In this document: positions 1 through 12,305 of the stretch, piece after piece
Numbering within the stretch: position 1 is the stretch's first letter
Layout of the letters: every line of letters begins with the position of its first letter
NCBI GenBank assembly: GCA_013399855.1
Contig: VXAY01002908.1
Coordinates: 994,425 to 1,058,424 of the forward strand
DNA: 64,000 bases
Origin: Oxyruncus cristatus
Lineage: Eukaryota > Chordata > Aves > Passeriformes > Cotingidae
Direction of reading: 5' to 3'
Translations under genes and position numbers: made by a program
The notes under the pieces: generated by a model
Database searches by the model: none
What the model was told of the DNA's origin: nothing
Seen by the model: only the letters and a program-made list of their open reading frames with translations

Positions 1-3000
1 GAAAAACTGTAACCCTGTATTTGAGGACATCTAGCAGAAGTCAAATACAGGCTTGGATATTAAACCTTAATGTTCTACCATCGCTTGAATGAATGAATCA
101 CTGGTTCAGGGGTATTCAGGGCTAAGCTCTATCCATCTCTCTTGTTGGAATAACTTAATTTTGTGTAAACAATCCCATATTAACTAGAAAGGGAATTCCT
201 GTCATCATTTTCCATCCACCATAGAGTTCTTCACTGTATAAAGTCCATATTTTATTCCCTGATTCCTAAAGTATATATATTTGTACAAACAAGAAAAACT
301 TCTATGGGGAAAGTGAGAGGTCCATAACAAAGAGGCTCAGGGGGCTCTTTGGAAAACTACATTTCTTGCCCACCTCTAAGCTCTGGGCTGTTGGCTAGTC
401 TGGGGTACAGGGGTATACAGGCTGGAGTAGGTGATCAGAAACTCTTTGCTAGTGTCATCACAGTTAGTGCATCTTGGTGCTACATCAATCTGACATTTGC
501 CAATGAAAAACTGTGTAGTCAGAATTATTTCTGACCATCATTCCCCTTGACTCCATTCTACAGCCTATTTCCCCTGGTTATTCAGTAAGCAGCAATCTAC
601 TGCAGCGCACTGAATGCTCTGTGCCTTATATCATACCCCAAAGGTCCAAAGCAATACACAAAAGAAATAACACTCTAGCTGTGTTTCTGAATTTTAGCTT
701 AGTTATAACACCATGGACAATAAAAAAACCCTCAGGGTTCCGGTTACTAATAGAAAATTATTAACTTCTGAATTTTTAATAATTCACTTGCAATATTTTC
801 TGTTTTAAAACAAATATTCACGTTTCTAGGAATTGCTGGCTACTGTGCTTGCAAAATGGAGTCCATTTGAGCTATGTCTAGAGAAGGATAAGGAAAACAT
901 AATGCACAAACCAGGAAAACTGTAGAAAAAATACTGGCTGGAAAGTCTGTGTTCCTGAAGACAACCAAGGATAACATTTAACCAGAAACTGGTTTTGACA
1001 TTCAGTTGTCAGTAGTTCCCTTAAGCACTGAAGCCTTTCAGTCTGCAAATAAAATCCTTATTCATACAAATACATACACTAAATAAGTGTATGAGTCCAC
1101 CAGTTTTTTTCGAAAATTTAATGAGAAATGACCCTTCAAAAACTGATATGCATGCAAATTGATATATACATTTGTTATATATATTGCATGACTTTATGTG
1201 TTTCGCTTCACTTGCAGTGTAAAATCTATTTCTTATTTGGAGAACAGGGGTACTGTATACATGTTAGCCAGGTGTTTACAGAACTTGCCTGCATGAAACA
1301 CAATAGGCTAAAACCCATTTATGCTAATCACACCTACGGCAGCATTTCTACATACAATCTCACATGTGTTTCAGCTTTGAAATTTAAAGCACATTAGCTC
1401 AGAGTTAACTTAGGACTTCAGTGTCTTTATCTGGAATAAGCTGAAGCATTTTTTTATTATTATTTTTTTTCTTATCCATCAGCTGCTCGGTAGAGATTCA
1501 ACATGTATTTTCACGTTCACAATTCATGCCAATTGAAATAAACAAGCTGCAAAATAGAAGAGGGGAAAACTAAGACAGCAAAACTCCCACCACTTGTCAA
1601 TCTGCATACAAAATCACATTTCAAAATAATTTGTAAGAAATACCTAACCCCCTCCCTCAAATTTAACAATCTTCAGTGGCATTTGATGTATCCTTGTCTT
1701 CTGAACAAATTCTGCCATATATATAGTACTTCATACACTTTCCATAGCACAAAAGCTATGTATATATTTTCACCTTTATACAATACACTGACAAAGTTCT
1801 AGGATTTATTACTACTATTATTTTATAGGATTCAAATCAGACAAGAAAAAATAAAAATGTTTTTTCTTTTCTGAAATCTAGAATCTAAATTTTAGCTAAG
1901 ATATAAATAGGGACAATCAACAGATGAGATGAGGCTACAGCAAAACCTTCGCCAGTTTGTCAGTTTAGGAAAAGGAAAAACAAATGTCATTGTCACAGTT
2001 ACTTTAAACTGATAAACAATAGAGGGCACAGAGTTTCTGAGCCAAATACTTCCTTAGGCAGCAGAAAGATACGTAATGGCTACAGTGGATCAGAACTAAT
2101 TTTTTTATCTAATTTAAGCTAAAGTTGTAAAGCAATTTAGCCCACTCCTTTAAACTCAGCAAATCTTACATTTTGAAATGCCTGGTGAATGTCTTTGAAT
2201 AAGCTACACTCGGAACAAGATGAGTTGCAGGGAGACATTTAAACAGATAGCAATAGCTTTTCCTTGAAGAGCACATTATTGATGTGAAATCCCGCAGCTG
2301 TACATTGCCGTACATCGCTGTACAGGCTGCAATGCCCTGCTCCTGTACCATCCACCAGCCTCTCCTGTCAGATTTGTACAAACAAGGACACACAACTGTA
2401 CAAAACAGGACACTAAGCTGGGGACCTTCAGCTAAAATGGCCTTTTTGTACACTTGGCCTTCTTCTACACTATACAGAAAATCAGACAGGTATCTTTGAA
2501 AACCTCTTCCCTCTCCCTTCTTACACCCCACTCCCTCACAGTTCCAGTATTCATAGACATCATTCCACTCATTTTCTTTTCAAAACTTTTTCATTTTAAA
2601 TCACTGTCAAATTAAAATTGGAGTCAGAGGATCAGCTATATCTGAGTGCAACAAGCAAGTGGCTTAAGCTTATTTCTTATATTAACGGGGTAGTGCAATG
2701 CTCTGCCTACCTAGCATTTTACCAGAGCATCTTTCAGAAGCATTAGCAGAAGATTACACAGTCCTCCCTGATTATCTCAGACCTTAAATTTATTATGCCC
2801 CTATCACATACAGCTATTATAGTCAACTGCAGGTTTGTAATTGCTCTCAGCGGGAGAAGGTTCAAGGCCTTTATTTCTTCCTCAGAAGAATATTGGGTCT
2901 GATCCAAATCAGGCCAGACTCATACTGTTCTCTTCTCTAAAAATCTATTTCCTTATTTTTAGATTAATTCAAGCTACAAGATACCATCTTTCTCTCTGGC

Positions 3001-4605
3001 CCTTGACCTTCTAGATAACCCTTCGTTACACCAGAAAATAATGTGTAGGAGAATATAAGATTAATTAAAAGGCAGCATACCTTTGATTTACCATTAAATA
3101 AAAATATTATAAAATCACTGAAGGAAAAAATCTTGAATGTAGTTCATCATACAGACAGCAGGTAAAACCAAAGTGTAGCTTTGAGGCAGTATTAAAAACA
3201 TAATCATACTCCTCTCTGATGCAGATGCAGTCACTCGGGTGTATTCACTTGAATATAGGGGTATTGCCCACTCACAAGCAGTTTTCACTTGCCCCAGCAT
3301 CCCCTTGAGGTTGTGTCAACCAAGAAGGAAAAGAGACACTCACTCAGGGAGGCATCTCTGTGGTGACCCTGTTGCATGAGTAATGTGAGACACCCCTACA
3401 CACACCTATGCGTCACCTGTAATGGTACTCTAGTGACTTTGCTTAAATTAAGATGTGTTTGTCTTTCCAGTAAGTTGTTCTCTGTGAAAACACAACTTTG
3501 ATGCTTTTTTTTCCAAATATTATTCATTATGAATTAATACTCATTTTAAAAAAGCAGCTCAAAGTTTTTGTAAAAGGAGACCGAAAACAATAACACTGTT
3601 TGCAGGGGAAGGCAGAAATCATGCATTTGTTGTTACTTTTATTCTCGCTTGATGGTGTTTCCAAGAATTCAGGGCTTAACAGTAGCTCAATAGGGAAAAG
3701 GGTCAACACATAAGCTTGGCTTTCACATATTACAGGTCTACAAAAGCTACCTCTCCCAAAAGATGCACTCACTACTCAAGCTCCTCTGCTTGAGAATCCC
3801 CCACAAAAATTGCTTCCAAAGACAAAAATCAATGGAGTTCTTCAACAGACAGAAAGATGCTATAATCAGGTTCAGAAAGTGATTGGGATTGAAAAGATTG
3901 CTGATTTAGGAATTAACATTAGTGTCAAGTCCCCTAGCACTCGATTTTGTTCATAATCTGCACCACAAAGGCTACTACTCTTCCCAGATTCTCACTATTG
4001 AGTTTAAACAAGAAAAGGACTAAAACCAGCTTGAAATATTTGCCAACTCCAGCTCCTGGTTTTGTCTTCTGTTTAAATTTCTCCTTTACTACATTCTTAG
4101 CAGAAAACAATTGACTCTTCAAAACTTAGATTTGGGACCAATACTATATTTAGAAATATTTCAAAGCTGAGGGCTTTTAGATATGAAATTTAATGAAGGG
4201 TTAGAAAGTAACAAAATGGTCATGTACCTATATTTTATAAAGCAACTAACCAAGCTAAGCTGGAAGACGAATATCATAATGCCTAATTTTAATTGGTGTA
4301 CTAAAATGTCTAACAGTCAAAAGCCAACTGCATGATATATGGCACTACTGAGCAAAGTTAATATTCTTTGGATGGATGTCATAATTATGTATTTTCATAG
4401 CCTAAAATGTTTTTATTTCATAGATATGTCATTTTAGCACTCAATTTTCTGCGTTACATACTTATTTAATGTAGGGTTAATTTCAATACATGTAAAATGT
4501 ATGCTATGCTTATGTTACTAGAACATACTGTCAATTTTAATTAAAATTTAACAGTCTTTTCTACTTCAGAGTACAAATCAATCACGGCTTTCTCTCACTC
4601 TCCAG
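1..4605. other. Non-coding unique sequence
   Basis: No recognisable gene. The sequence is AT-rich with scattered short T and A runs. Open frames are at most about 120 codons, overlap on the two strands and resemble no family I know. A weak exon-like segment lies at 1,218-1,271 (acceptor after a cttcacttgcag stretch, poor donor gtgttt). I see no identifiable interspersed repeat. The TGTACA cluster near 2.3 kb is listed separately. Confidence 0.7.
2299..2452. promoter_or_regulatory. Cluster of five TGTACA palindromes
   Basis: TGTACA occurs at 2,299, 2,319, 2,375, 2,397 and 2,447, five times in about 154 bp, where one per several kilobases is expected. The first two lie in three degenerate 10-bp units (2,301-2,330: TACATTGCCG, TACATCGCTG, TACAGGCTGC). 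TGTACA resembles steroid-receptor half-sites, but no correctly spaced 3-bp inverted pair is visible, so a function is only inferred. Confidence 0.3.
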
Positions 4606-4667
4606 TCAGCTGCATAATAAAATACCCTTAAGACCCCACATATTGTTGTCTTATAAATCCTCATAGG
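4606..4667 (+). other. Candidate non-coding exon (or pseudo-exon)
   Basis: A strong acceptor (tttctctcactctccag ending at 4,605) and a strong donor (GG|gtaagt at 4,668) bracket 62 nt. All three frames contain a stop, although one stays open for 22 codons before TAG at the 3' edge. If used, it would fit a long non-coding RNA or a UTR exon. Chance pairing of splice signals is the main alternative. Confidence 0.18.
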
Positions 4668-7600
4668 GTAAGTGCTATAATATTTTGGTTTGTATGTACT
4701 GGTGACACACCTGAGTTTTTATATTTGAGGACTTCTACGTTAGTGATGCACTGAAATTTGGGCAATTTATATGCTGAACTGGCAGAGCTACTCCAAGAAG
4801 GCAAGAGCTCAGCAACGATGCTGTGGCATGACACAACATCCAAACTAAGGATGAAATGGATTTTGTTGAGCCAAAGCAATTTTATGAGACTTCATCACAG
4901 GATAGCATTATTATGGCAGGACTATTAGGGCAGCTCACTGTTTATCCAGCACAATCATATTTCTGGTGTATGCAAAAGAAGTGTGAAAATAAAGCCTACT
5001 TGGGTTACAAATACAAAATCTATTATCCCCAGCAATTTAGGGAATTTTCACTGTTTCCTATAACAACCTTATCACACTTTCTAAGAACTGTCATAATAAG
5101 GAAACAGTTACAGCAGTGATTTACTTAAAACTTTGCTACTGAGAACGGTCCATTTTACAAATTGCCAATTAGTCATATTCAAGTAGTTGCCACTACAAAT
5201 TTGCTGGAATAAATAAGTAAAATAACAACTGCTTTGATTTTTTTCATTTTTAATCTACTGGAATTTGACCTTTGGGAAATTGAGATTTTAAAAATGCTCT
5301 ACATGCTGACTTAAAATATAGAACCTGGAATTTGCCCAAAATGATGATATCCTCATAAAAATGCAGGCTGGTCAAATTTGTCAGTATAAAGCATAGACAT
5401 CTAGGCTTTAAAGACCCATGTGCTGAGAGAGTCTCACATTGACATGGCTTTAAAGGTCACATACATACTCTGCCTCAATTGAACCCCAAGGGATGCTGTG
5501 GCTAAGCACACAAGATGTTCAGATACTACAATCAGGTTTAAATGGGCATATGGCAGAAGAAATCTGTTCCCATAGGAGGAGAAAAAGGAGAAGTAATATC
5601 ACAAGCAAAATTAAGAAAAATCAGGATGACAGCATATTACTAAACTAATAGAAAGGGTGATACAAAAGGGAGAAGGTTGAGTTGCCGAGAGACACTAGAA
5701 ATTAAGAAGGTAATTCTGGGAGCATGGCAATGTACTCAGTGTTCATGCTGACCTTCAGCTGGAGAAAATGTCATTGCTTTTGATTCATTGGGATTTTGGT
5801 ATATTTCACATTTATCTAATGTTTTCAGTGGAAGGTAACTAATCTCAAAAAAATCTTGGTTTGAAAGCTTAATAAATGAGGGAGTTCACACAAAACTAAG
5901 TAAATGAATGAATAAGGAACGAGATTTTTTTCTGCCTGTTTAAAGACAAACTGCCTTCACAGACTGGCACCAAGACCTCAGAATCTTTCAGATGCTGCTG
6001 CCTCTATCTGCCAGGCCACAGTAGAGAGCAGAGGTTAACCTTGCTACCAAATTTGGGCCCAAATCTCTCTAACATACTTTCTTCTTTGGTTTACTTTACT
6101 TGGGCTAATAAGATAGAAATCAGCTTCAGAAAGAACATTTTGTGCAATACTTTTCCTTCTGCCATGTCTAAGCTCAGCTTTAAACATGAAACTACAAATG
6201 CAGAAAGGCTCATTTGCCTTCCAAAATACATTTAGGTATAGTTATTAGCTCTGCAGTGTCAATGAAAGTGTAAGCAGCAGGCCTGTGACCCCCCCCTCTT
6301 TGCTATCTGCACAGGAGCACGATGCAGCATACCCATTTTTCCCTTAAGAAATAATAGAAGAATACAAGTATTTAAAAAAAAAAAAATTGTATCTTTACTA
6401 TCACATATATTTTTAAAAATTCATAAAGCGTGAAAAAATCACAAGACCTTCCATTTAAAAATTCCTCAGGTCTACAGAGTACTTTCTCCACTTGCGTGGA
6501 ACATCATCATTTTGGGGAGGACTTTTCCACATGGGCATATGACAAATGATGCAAAAGTCCTCTCCTGACACCTCCTCTATTGTACCCAAATGAGGCAGGG
6601 AATATTTGGTTACTCTCACCAGGCTGGGAGCTGTCTGCTGCTGGAGCTGAATACAGCAAGGAAGAAAGGGAGTTTAAAGAGGCACCACCAGGAGATTGAG
6701 GGAGAGGGGCAAAAACCTCCCAGTTCAAGCTCTGACTCAGATATAGATTTCTACAAAGCACAGTGCAGATTGCAAACACCTTTGCAGTGACTGGGAAGGA
6801 CTGGATTGGGTCCTTCTTTCCAAGTTTCAATTTTTTGTGGTTCATTTGTTTCCTTTGTTTCCCTTAACAGAACATTCTAACAATATTTTAATTAAAGTCG
6901 TATCTTTATGCAACTTTGACTGCATCTTAACGAACGGAGGTTTGTTGCTAGTTTGGGGTTGGGTTCTGGTTTTGTTTTTAGTTTTTTTTGTTCTGGTATT
7001 TTTCATTTATAGTTAAAATATCTAATTACCAAGGAAACTATAATGAAATCCTCTAAATGTGAAACAACAAACAGCAATTCCAATTAGCAGGGGGACTGAT
7101 AAAAGAATTTACATTTCCAAAGCTGTAGCCAGATACATTTTCTTATTATGTTACCTGTTATTCATTTCATGCTATCAAAGTTCCTTTGCACAACAGAGAA
7201 GCATTTATAAATTCCAGCCGTGATTCTTCTCCCAGATAAGCAGCACTGTGAGGGAAGGAAGGAGTGGGCAGCAACAAAAGAAACCTGGGAAGTTTCAATG
7301 AGAGTTTGTGGGGCAAAAGCTAGGAGATTTTCATCCCCTTGCATTTTTCCTACCTGTTTTAAGTCCTATACGTCAGTTTTACCTGCAGGAGTGCACTTAA
7401 ATTCATTGAACATTTTTGTAAATGTTGACTGTAGATCTGGTAGAAAATTGTGACAATAACAACAAGTCCTAAGACTCCAGTAAACACTTCACCTGCACAT
7501 TGGAAAAATTATGCCAGGAGACATCTGACTACTGCTGTTTTCATTGACTTTGCTCCCAAGAAGACTAATCATCTACCATGATGTCACTCTGCATCACTCT

Positions 7601-8165
7601 GCTAGAAGCTGCACCTCATCTTCTGTTTACAGACTTTTTTAATTACCACACGTGTATCCCATAAGTGAAGGAACTATTACGCACAGAGTAGCAGCACTTG
7701 CACCATCACTGCATTCAGGCAGACTCTGACAGTGATTAGTGCAACATAATTTCTTACAAGAGTAAATTGCAAGCTATCAATTAAAAAAACAAAAACAAAA
7801 CGAACAAAAAAAAAAAAACAAACTACCTCCCACGCCCCCTTCAACATAAAAATAGCAATTTGACAGAATTTAGATGGGAAAGAGCAGTTGTAATGACAAT
7901 ATTTGAGTGTTCATTACATAAAGCCCCTGTCTCAAAACTCAGGTCTATGGCAGATTTTAGCTTTGTCGGACAAAATTTTCATCTAATGCAAAATCAGACA
8001 GAGCAAAGGATTTTTCATGTTTCAATGCTAATAGCCTGAGGGAAAAAAAGTTTCCTTTTTTAAAATTCTGTGAAAAATCCAAAACATTTTGTTTAAAGAA
8101 ATAATAATAAAAAAAAAAAGTAGTATTTTGGAGGACTGTTGATTTGTGTTGAACTGTTTTTGTGG
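4668..8165. other. Non-coding unique sequence
   Basis: No gene recognised. Opposite-strand open frames at 6,507-6,845 (minus) and 6,590-6,790 (plus) overlap and match nothing I know. Poly-A runs occur near 6,373-6,386 and in the A-rich stretch at 7,780-7,823. No repeat family identified. Confidence 0.65.
7780..7823. repeat. A-rich low-complexity tract
   Basis: A run of A interrupted by single C and G bases (AAAAAAAC, AAAAAC, AAAAC, then A12). It could be a decayed microsatellite or an old retroposon tail, but no element body is recognisable 5' of it. Confidence 0.75.
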
Positions 8166-8239
8166 GAAACTCTTCTTTTGCTCCCTTTTTATTGTTTTTT
8201 TCTTCCTTTTATTGATCCTTCCTCCTCTCCCTCCTCTAG

Positions 8240-8279
8240 GGGCTCTGGCTGGAGCAGTGCAGCCAGCAGAGCACTCCTG
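8240..8279 (+). other. Candidate 40-nt exon behind a very long pyrimidine tract
   Basis: About 70 nt of mostly pyrimidines (8,166-8,237) end in ctcctctag at 8,239. The following 40 nt are GC-richer than the surroundings and end in CTG|gtaagg. All three frames are open across it, so coding status cannot be read from the sequence. It could be an exon of an unseen long gene or lncRNA, or a pseudo-exon. A comparably good exon-like unit lies only 90 bp away on the other strand (8,371-8,401, acceptor gattctttcag, donor gtgagt), which shows how easily such signals arise here. Confidence 0.22.
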
Positions 8280-10410
8280 GTAAGGGCAGCAGTGAGCTTC
8301 AGGCTCCAGCCTCACACACCCGTTGCTTGATGGTTGGGAGTGGAGTAGGTGGCAGAGGAGCCAAACTCACCCCATGGTTTCAGGAAAACCAAGAGCATTC
8401 CCTGAAAGAATCACATCTGGCCAAGGTATAGGTACCCTAGCACTATTCTACTAGGAGTACCTCTTCGTGGAAACTGGGACACACAGGAGGAAAGGCTGAG
8501 AGAAATGGTCTGCAAGCCAGAAACATGGAGCAGTGGTGCTTCCTGCCCAGATACCTTTGCCCAAGTCCTGGGAACCAGGATCTTGACAAATATTGTGGAG
8601 GTCAGCTATAGCTATCAATAACAATATGCATCACCAGCTGTGATGACACCATCAAAGAAAAACATGAAGCTGATTTTATCCTTTTCCTCAGGCCTCTTTG
8701 AATCCTAATTTTGATCTGATTCATCTGCTCTTATTTTGTTATTTTGCCTCCTGTGTATTTTCTGCTTGCCAACCCAAAATGCTGCTGTGCACTGGTAGAA
8801 AGACGTTCTGCTCCCCAGAGCTCCCTGTAATTCAGTGGTGTGGGAACTGATTCATGTCGCCACATGTAATTTGTATAGCACTTTGGGACCCTTCTGGAAG
8901 AAAGAGGCTATAGAGCAGTCAGATCATTTGCATTATAAAGGTTCTGGTGGCTGTTTCTTGGATTAGACACTTTAGGTTTGTATAATGTTTCTATGTCAGA
9001 AGAAACAGGAGCCAAAATGGAGAAAAAAAGTCTTTTCCCCAAAGTCAGATATACATTCCATATATTAAGTATTGTATATTCATTAGGATTCCGATTTTCA
9101 TTTTCACTTCCAAAACACACTTCTTTTCCAGATTCTCCTTCATTGTTTAAAAACAAACCTTTTGAACATTCAAATTAAGGTGCTGCTTTTTGAGTTTAAC
9201 ATAAACATTGCTCTTTCCCAGCAGTAAACCCAACCTCAGAGGCAATTCCAAGCATCCAGCTTCCCAGATCATTAGATGGAAGGGCTCAGTCACTCTCTCT
9301 GATGGGTGAGTCCTCCTCTCAGAGCAGCAAGAATTCCTCAGTGTCTCCTACAAACCAGTAGTCTGGAAGGGCCAGTAAGGTTGTTCTCTGGCAAAATGTC
9401 ATATTGCCCCTTTCTGCAGAAAAAGCAACCGGAGAAAAAGGGGGCTGAGGTAAATGGAAAGAATCTTAAGATCTAAATGAAGGAAACATCATAAGTAAAA
9501 GAGAGGTTAATATGAAAAGAAGTGTAACAAAAATAATTTCTGAATCCTCTGCCCCAGGTATATAACTGATAAAAATAAGATTAGCTTCACTGACTTCAAA
9601 ACCCCAATTTAGGTCAGATAAGGATCTGGCTGACTTAATTTTACCCCTTACTTTTTTGAACAATGAAATTATACTATGTATATATAGCCTTACCTTCAGC
9701 AACAGGTGAGCAGAAAAGACTCTGTACCAATAATAAGGATCCATCTTTTTTTATATACCTTTTAGCTTCTCTCAGTAGTTTAAAAATGCCCCACAAAGTG
9801 CTTTGTTATTCATATTGTAGCACCAACTTCTTCCACGTACAACAGGCTTATTCCAGACTTAGTTGGAGTTACTCCAGATACATTCAACAGCAAACGACCA
9901 TACAACCACTCAGCATCCCTCTGACCAAACTTATATATACATACCATACGCTCCTGTGCCAGCACAACACTAAACTGTCATATTTTCATGTCATTTCATA
10001 TAAACAGGCCCTCTTCCTTTTTTAACTAATTTTTTATAGTGAAGAAGCTGTTCAGCGTGATACTTCAGAGGGGGGGACACAGTCAGAGACTACACTTCAG
10101 CATGTACAAAAAGAGCATCATATTTTAAGGTATTCTGAAGAAGTCCTGCAGTTTATATACTTGCAATGTTAGGACTGACTTGATCTGCTTCGATCAGGAA
10201 GATCTAATTATGCTGCACTTTCTCCCACCTGGAGATGGACCAAAAGTCCATTGCAGGTACCACAAATCTAGCTTTGGGTCAGGACCTTATCTTGTAAAAA
10301 AAGGTCTGTCTGCAGTCGGACTTACTGCTGGTGCAGGCAGCTATTCAGTGTGGGTATGGATGTCACAGTCTGGTCCTGAGAATTTTTAAAAGCATTCTTC
10401 CTTAACTTAC

Positions 10411-10440
10411 CATGCATGTTCTAAAAATTTTTATCAAAAG
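10411..10440 (-). other. Candidate 30-nt microexon (or pseudo-exon)
   Basis: Read on the minus strand, an acceptor with a good T-rich tract (catcatcttttttacag) is followed by 30 nt and a strong donor (CATG|gtaagt). The segment is a multiple of three and frame 0 is open (LLIKIFRTCM). Thirty open nucleotides carry almost no statistical weight, so the call rests on the two splice signals alone. Confidence 0.15.
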
Positions 10441-11056
10441 CTGTAAAAAAGATGATGCTACCGCAAGCTACTCTAAAGCTTATTATACCACCGTAGAGAG
10501 TGTGACAATGTTATCAAATAAAATAAGATAGACATCTGTTATTTAAGTTATTACAAAGAATTTGGTATCATACTCAATAAATAATATTCCTGGAAGTTTA
10601 AATATAATCCTGATGGACACTCAGCAAAAATAATTTTAAAATTAATAGCATATGTGGAGAGGATGGTTTTCCACTCTGATCTGATGGTACCTGTCATATA
10701 AAAATGAAAGAGAGGCATTTGTGCCAGAAATTGACACTCTTCCAGTTATCGCTGTGCTAAGGTAACTGTGCTCCAATACAGTACACCGTGTGCATAAAAT
10801 ATCCTCACATTTTAATGTGGACCAGAAGTAGGGGGAGGAGGGGGATAAAAAAGGGAAAAAAACCACCACTGATGTAGTTAGGAGCTCCAGGCTGCTGGTT
10901 ATTAAAGTGCCCTTCGTTCACCTGCTACATCCAAATCAACAGTGCAGTGATTGGCGTTTGCTCTCGTAAGCGGGTATTGTGTGAGCAGTGGGCAGCTGGA
11001 ACCTTCCGAGAATCTTCACTTGTCAGAGATGAATCAATCATCTCAAAAGATGTCAG

Positions 11057-11164
11057 CATCTGCCCAAACCATTTTATATTAGAATAAATGGCAGATGGTG
11101 GTGTTTTTATATTTAATCAGTTCCACCAAATGCAGTTTCATCTCTTATAAAACTAAACCATCTG
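11057..11164. promoter_or_regulatory. Cluster of CAGATG E-boxes, possible enhancer
   Basis: CAGATG or its complement occurs at 11,057-11,062, 11,092-11,097 and 11,159-11,164. The first two form a perfect 8-bp inverted pair, CATCTGCC (11,057-11,064) and GGCAGATG (11,090-11,097). Two of the sites have the extended form CAGATGG, which proneural bHLH factors such as NEUROD and ATOH1 are known to favour. Enhancer function is inferred; only the motifs are seen. Confidence 0.25.
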
Positions 11165-11539
11165 CAGTGTGTAGGTGTACAAATCTAGCTAAATGCCCAC
11201 TGCAGAGCCTTTCCTCTTAAAGGTAAACTGTACATGTTTAATATTTGGGGATGCTAAGTTCAATAAATTTCAAAAGCTTCAACAAAGTGCTCTGTTTTTA
11301 TAAATACTTCTATTTTATTTTTATATGTCAAATATTTGATATCAATGCTCCATGCCTAACTCTCACTTCTGAATCTTTTTATGTAAACTGCTCATACTTG
11401 ACAGTATTAAAATACTTTCTATGAAAGATCATTCCTCCTTTCTTTCTATATAACTATAAATCTCGGGCCCAGCCTCATAAAATATAGCACAGAAAGCGAC
11501 TTAGTGTCTTGTCCAGGACAGATGACCTCAACAGCAGTA

Positions 11540-12305
11540 TAACTCAGAAAAGAAAAGGTCTGACCTGGCAGGATCAGACCTGAAAATCTTGACCTTAGGG
11601 CTTTATCTTGATTTTAGTCTGGCTTTCAATATTATCTCCAATAACAGCCTCATAAACAAACTGATGAAGCACAGACTAGATAAATGGACAGGGAGGTGGA
11701 CTGAAAGCTGGCTGAACTCTTGGGCTCAAAGGGCTCTGATCAGAAGAACAAAGTCCAGCTGGAGATCAGTCATTAGTGGAATACTGTGGCATTGATGTCT
11801 GGGCTGCACTGTTTAACCTCTTTATTAAGGGCCTGGATGACAGGGACACAGTGCACCCGCAGCAAGTTTGCAGCCAGTAGGAATGGTTAGTGTGCCAGAT
11901 TCTTGTGCTGCCATCCAGAAAGACCTCAACAAGCTGCAGAAATGGGCCAAAAGTTATGATGTTCAACAAAGGGAAATGCCGAGTCCTGCAGCTGAGGAGG
12001 AACAACCTCATGCACCAGTATATGCTGGGGACTGACCACATGGAAAAGTAGGTTGGCAGAAAAGCATCTTACTCCTACTGAGGACAGCAAATGGAATACA
12101 CACCAGCAGTGCACCCTTGCATCAAAGAAGGGGATGCATTAGGAGGAGCTTTGCCCTCAGGTCACGGGAGGTGATCTTTCTCTGCTCAGCACTGGTGAGA
12201 AACATCTGATGTGCAGGATCTAGTCCTGGGCTGCCCAGTTCAAGAGGCATACAGGTGCACAACCAGTAAAGAGCTACGAAGATGGTGAAGGAACTGGAGT
12301 CTAGT
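11540..12305 (+). mobile_element. CR1 LINE fragment, decayed, lacking its 3' end
   Basis: The plus strand carries part of CR1 ORF2. At 11,589-11,795 the translation follows the CR1 reverse-transcriptase core, including YLDFSLAFNII, where the family usually reads YLDFSKAFDTV, then INKL and WTGRWTESWLN. The usual SGVPQGSVLG stretch is broken by a frameshift or deletion after SGI. The catalytic FADD region near 11,855 has decayed to about KFAAS. The downstream part (CTGCAGCTGAGGAGGAACAA, ATGCACCAGTATATGCTGGG, then TCAGCACTGGTGAG) follows the standard CR1 order. Similarity fades near 12,300 (AAGATGGTGAAGGAACTGGA), so the terminal ORF2 segment and the 3' ATTCTATG tail are absent. The left edge is approximate. 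The copy cannot encode active enzyme. The family assignment is firm; the subfamily is not determined. Confidence 0.9.

Larger units (their letters stand above)
8402..11539. other. Non-coding unique sequence
   Basis: No gene recognised. The longest open frames (9,663-10,025 plus and 9,466-9,744 minus) overlap each other. A short plus-strand open stretch at 10,199-10,257 ends in GCAG|gtacca but has a weak acceptor. The candidate microexon at 10,411 and the E-box cluster at 11.06 kb are listed separately. Confidence 0.65.

Noticed and set aside
8371..8401. 31-nt minus-strand exon with good splice signals
   Set aside because: Too short to test and next to an equally good unit on the other strand, which marks the background of chance pseudo-exons.
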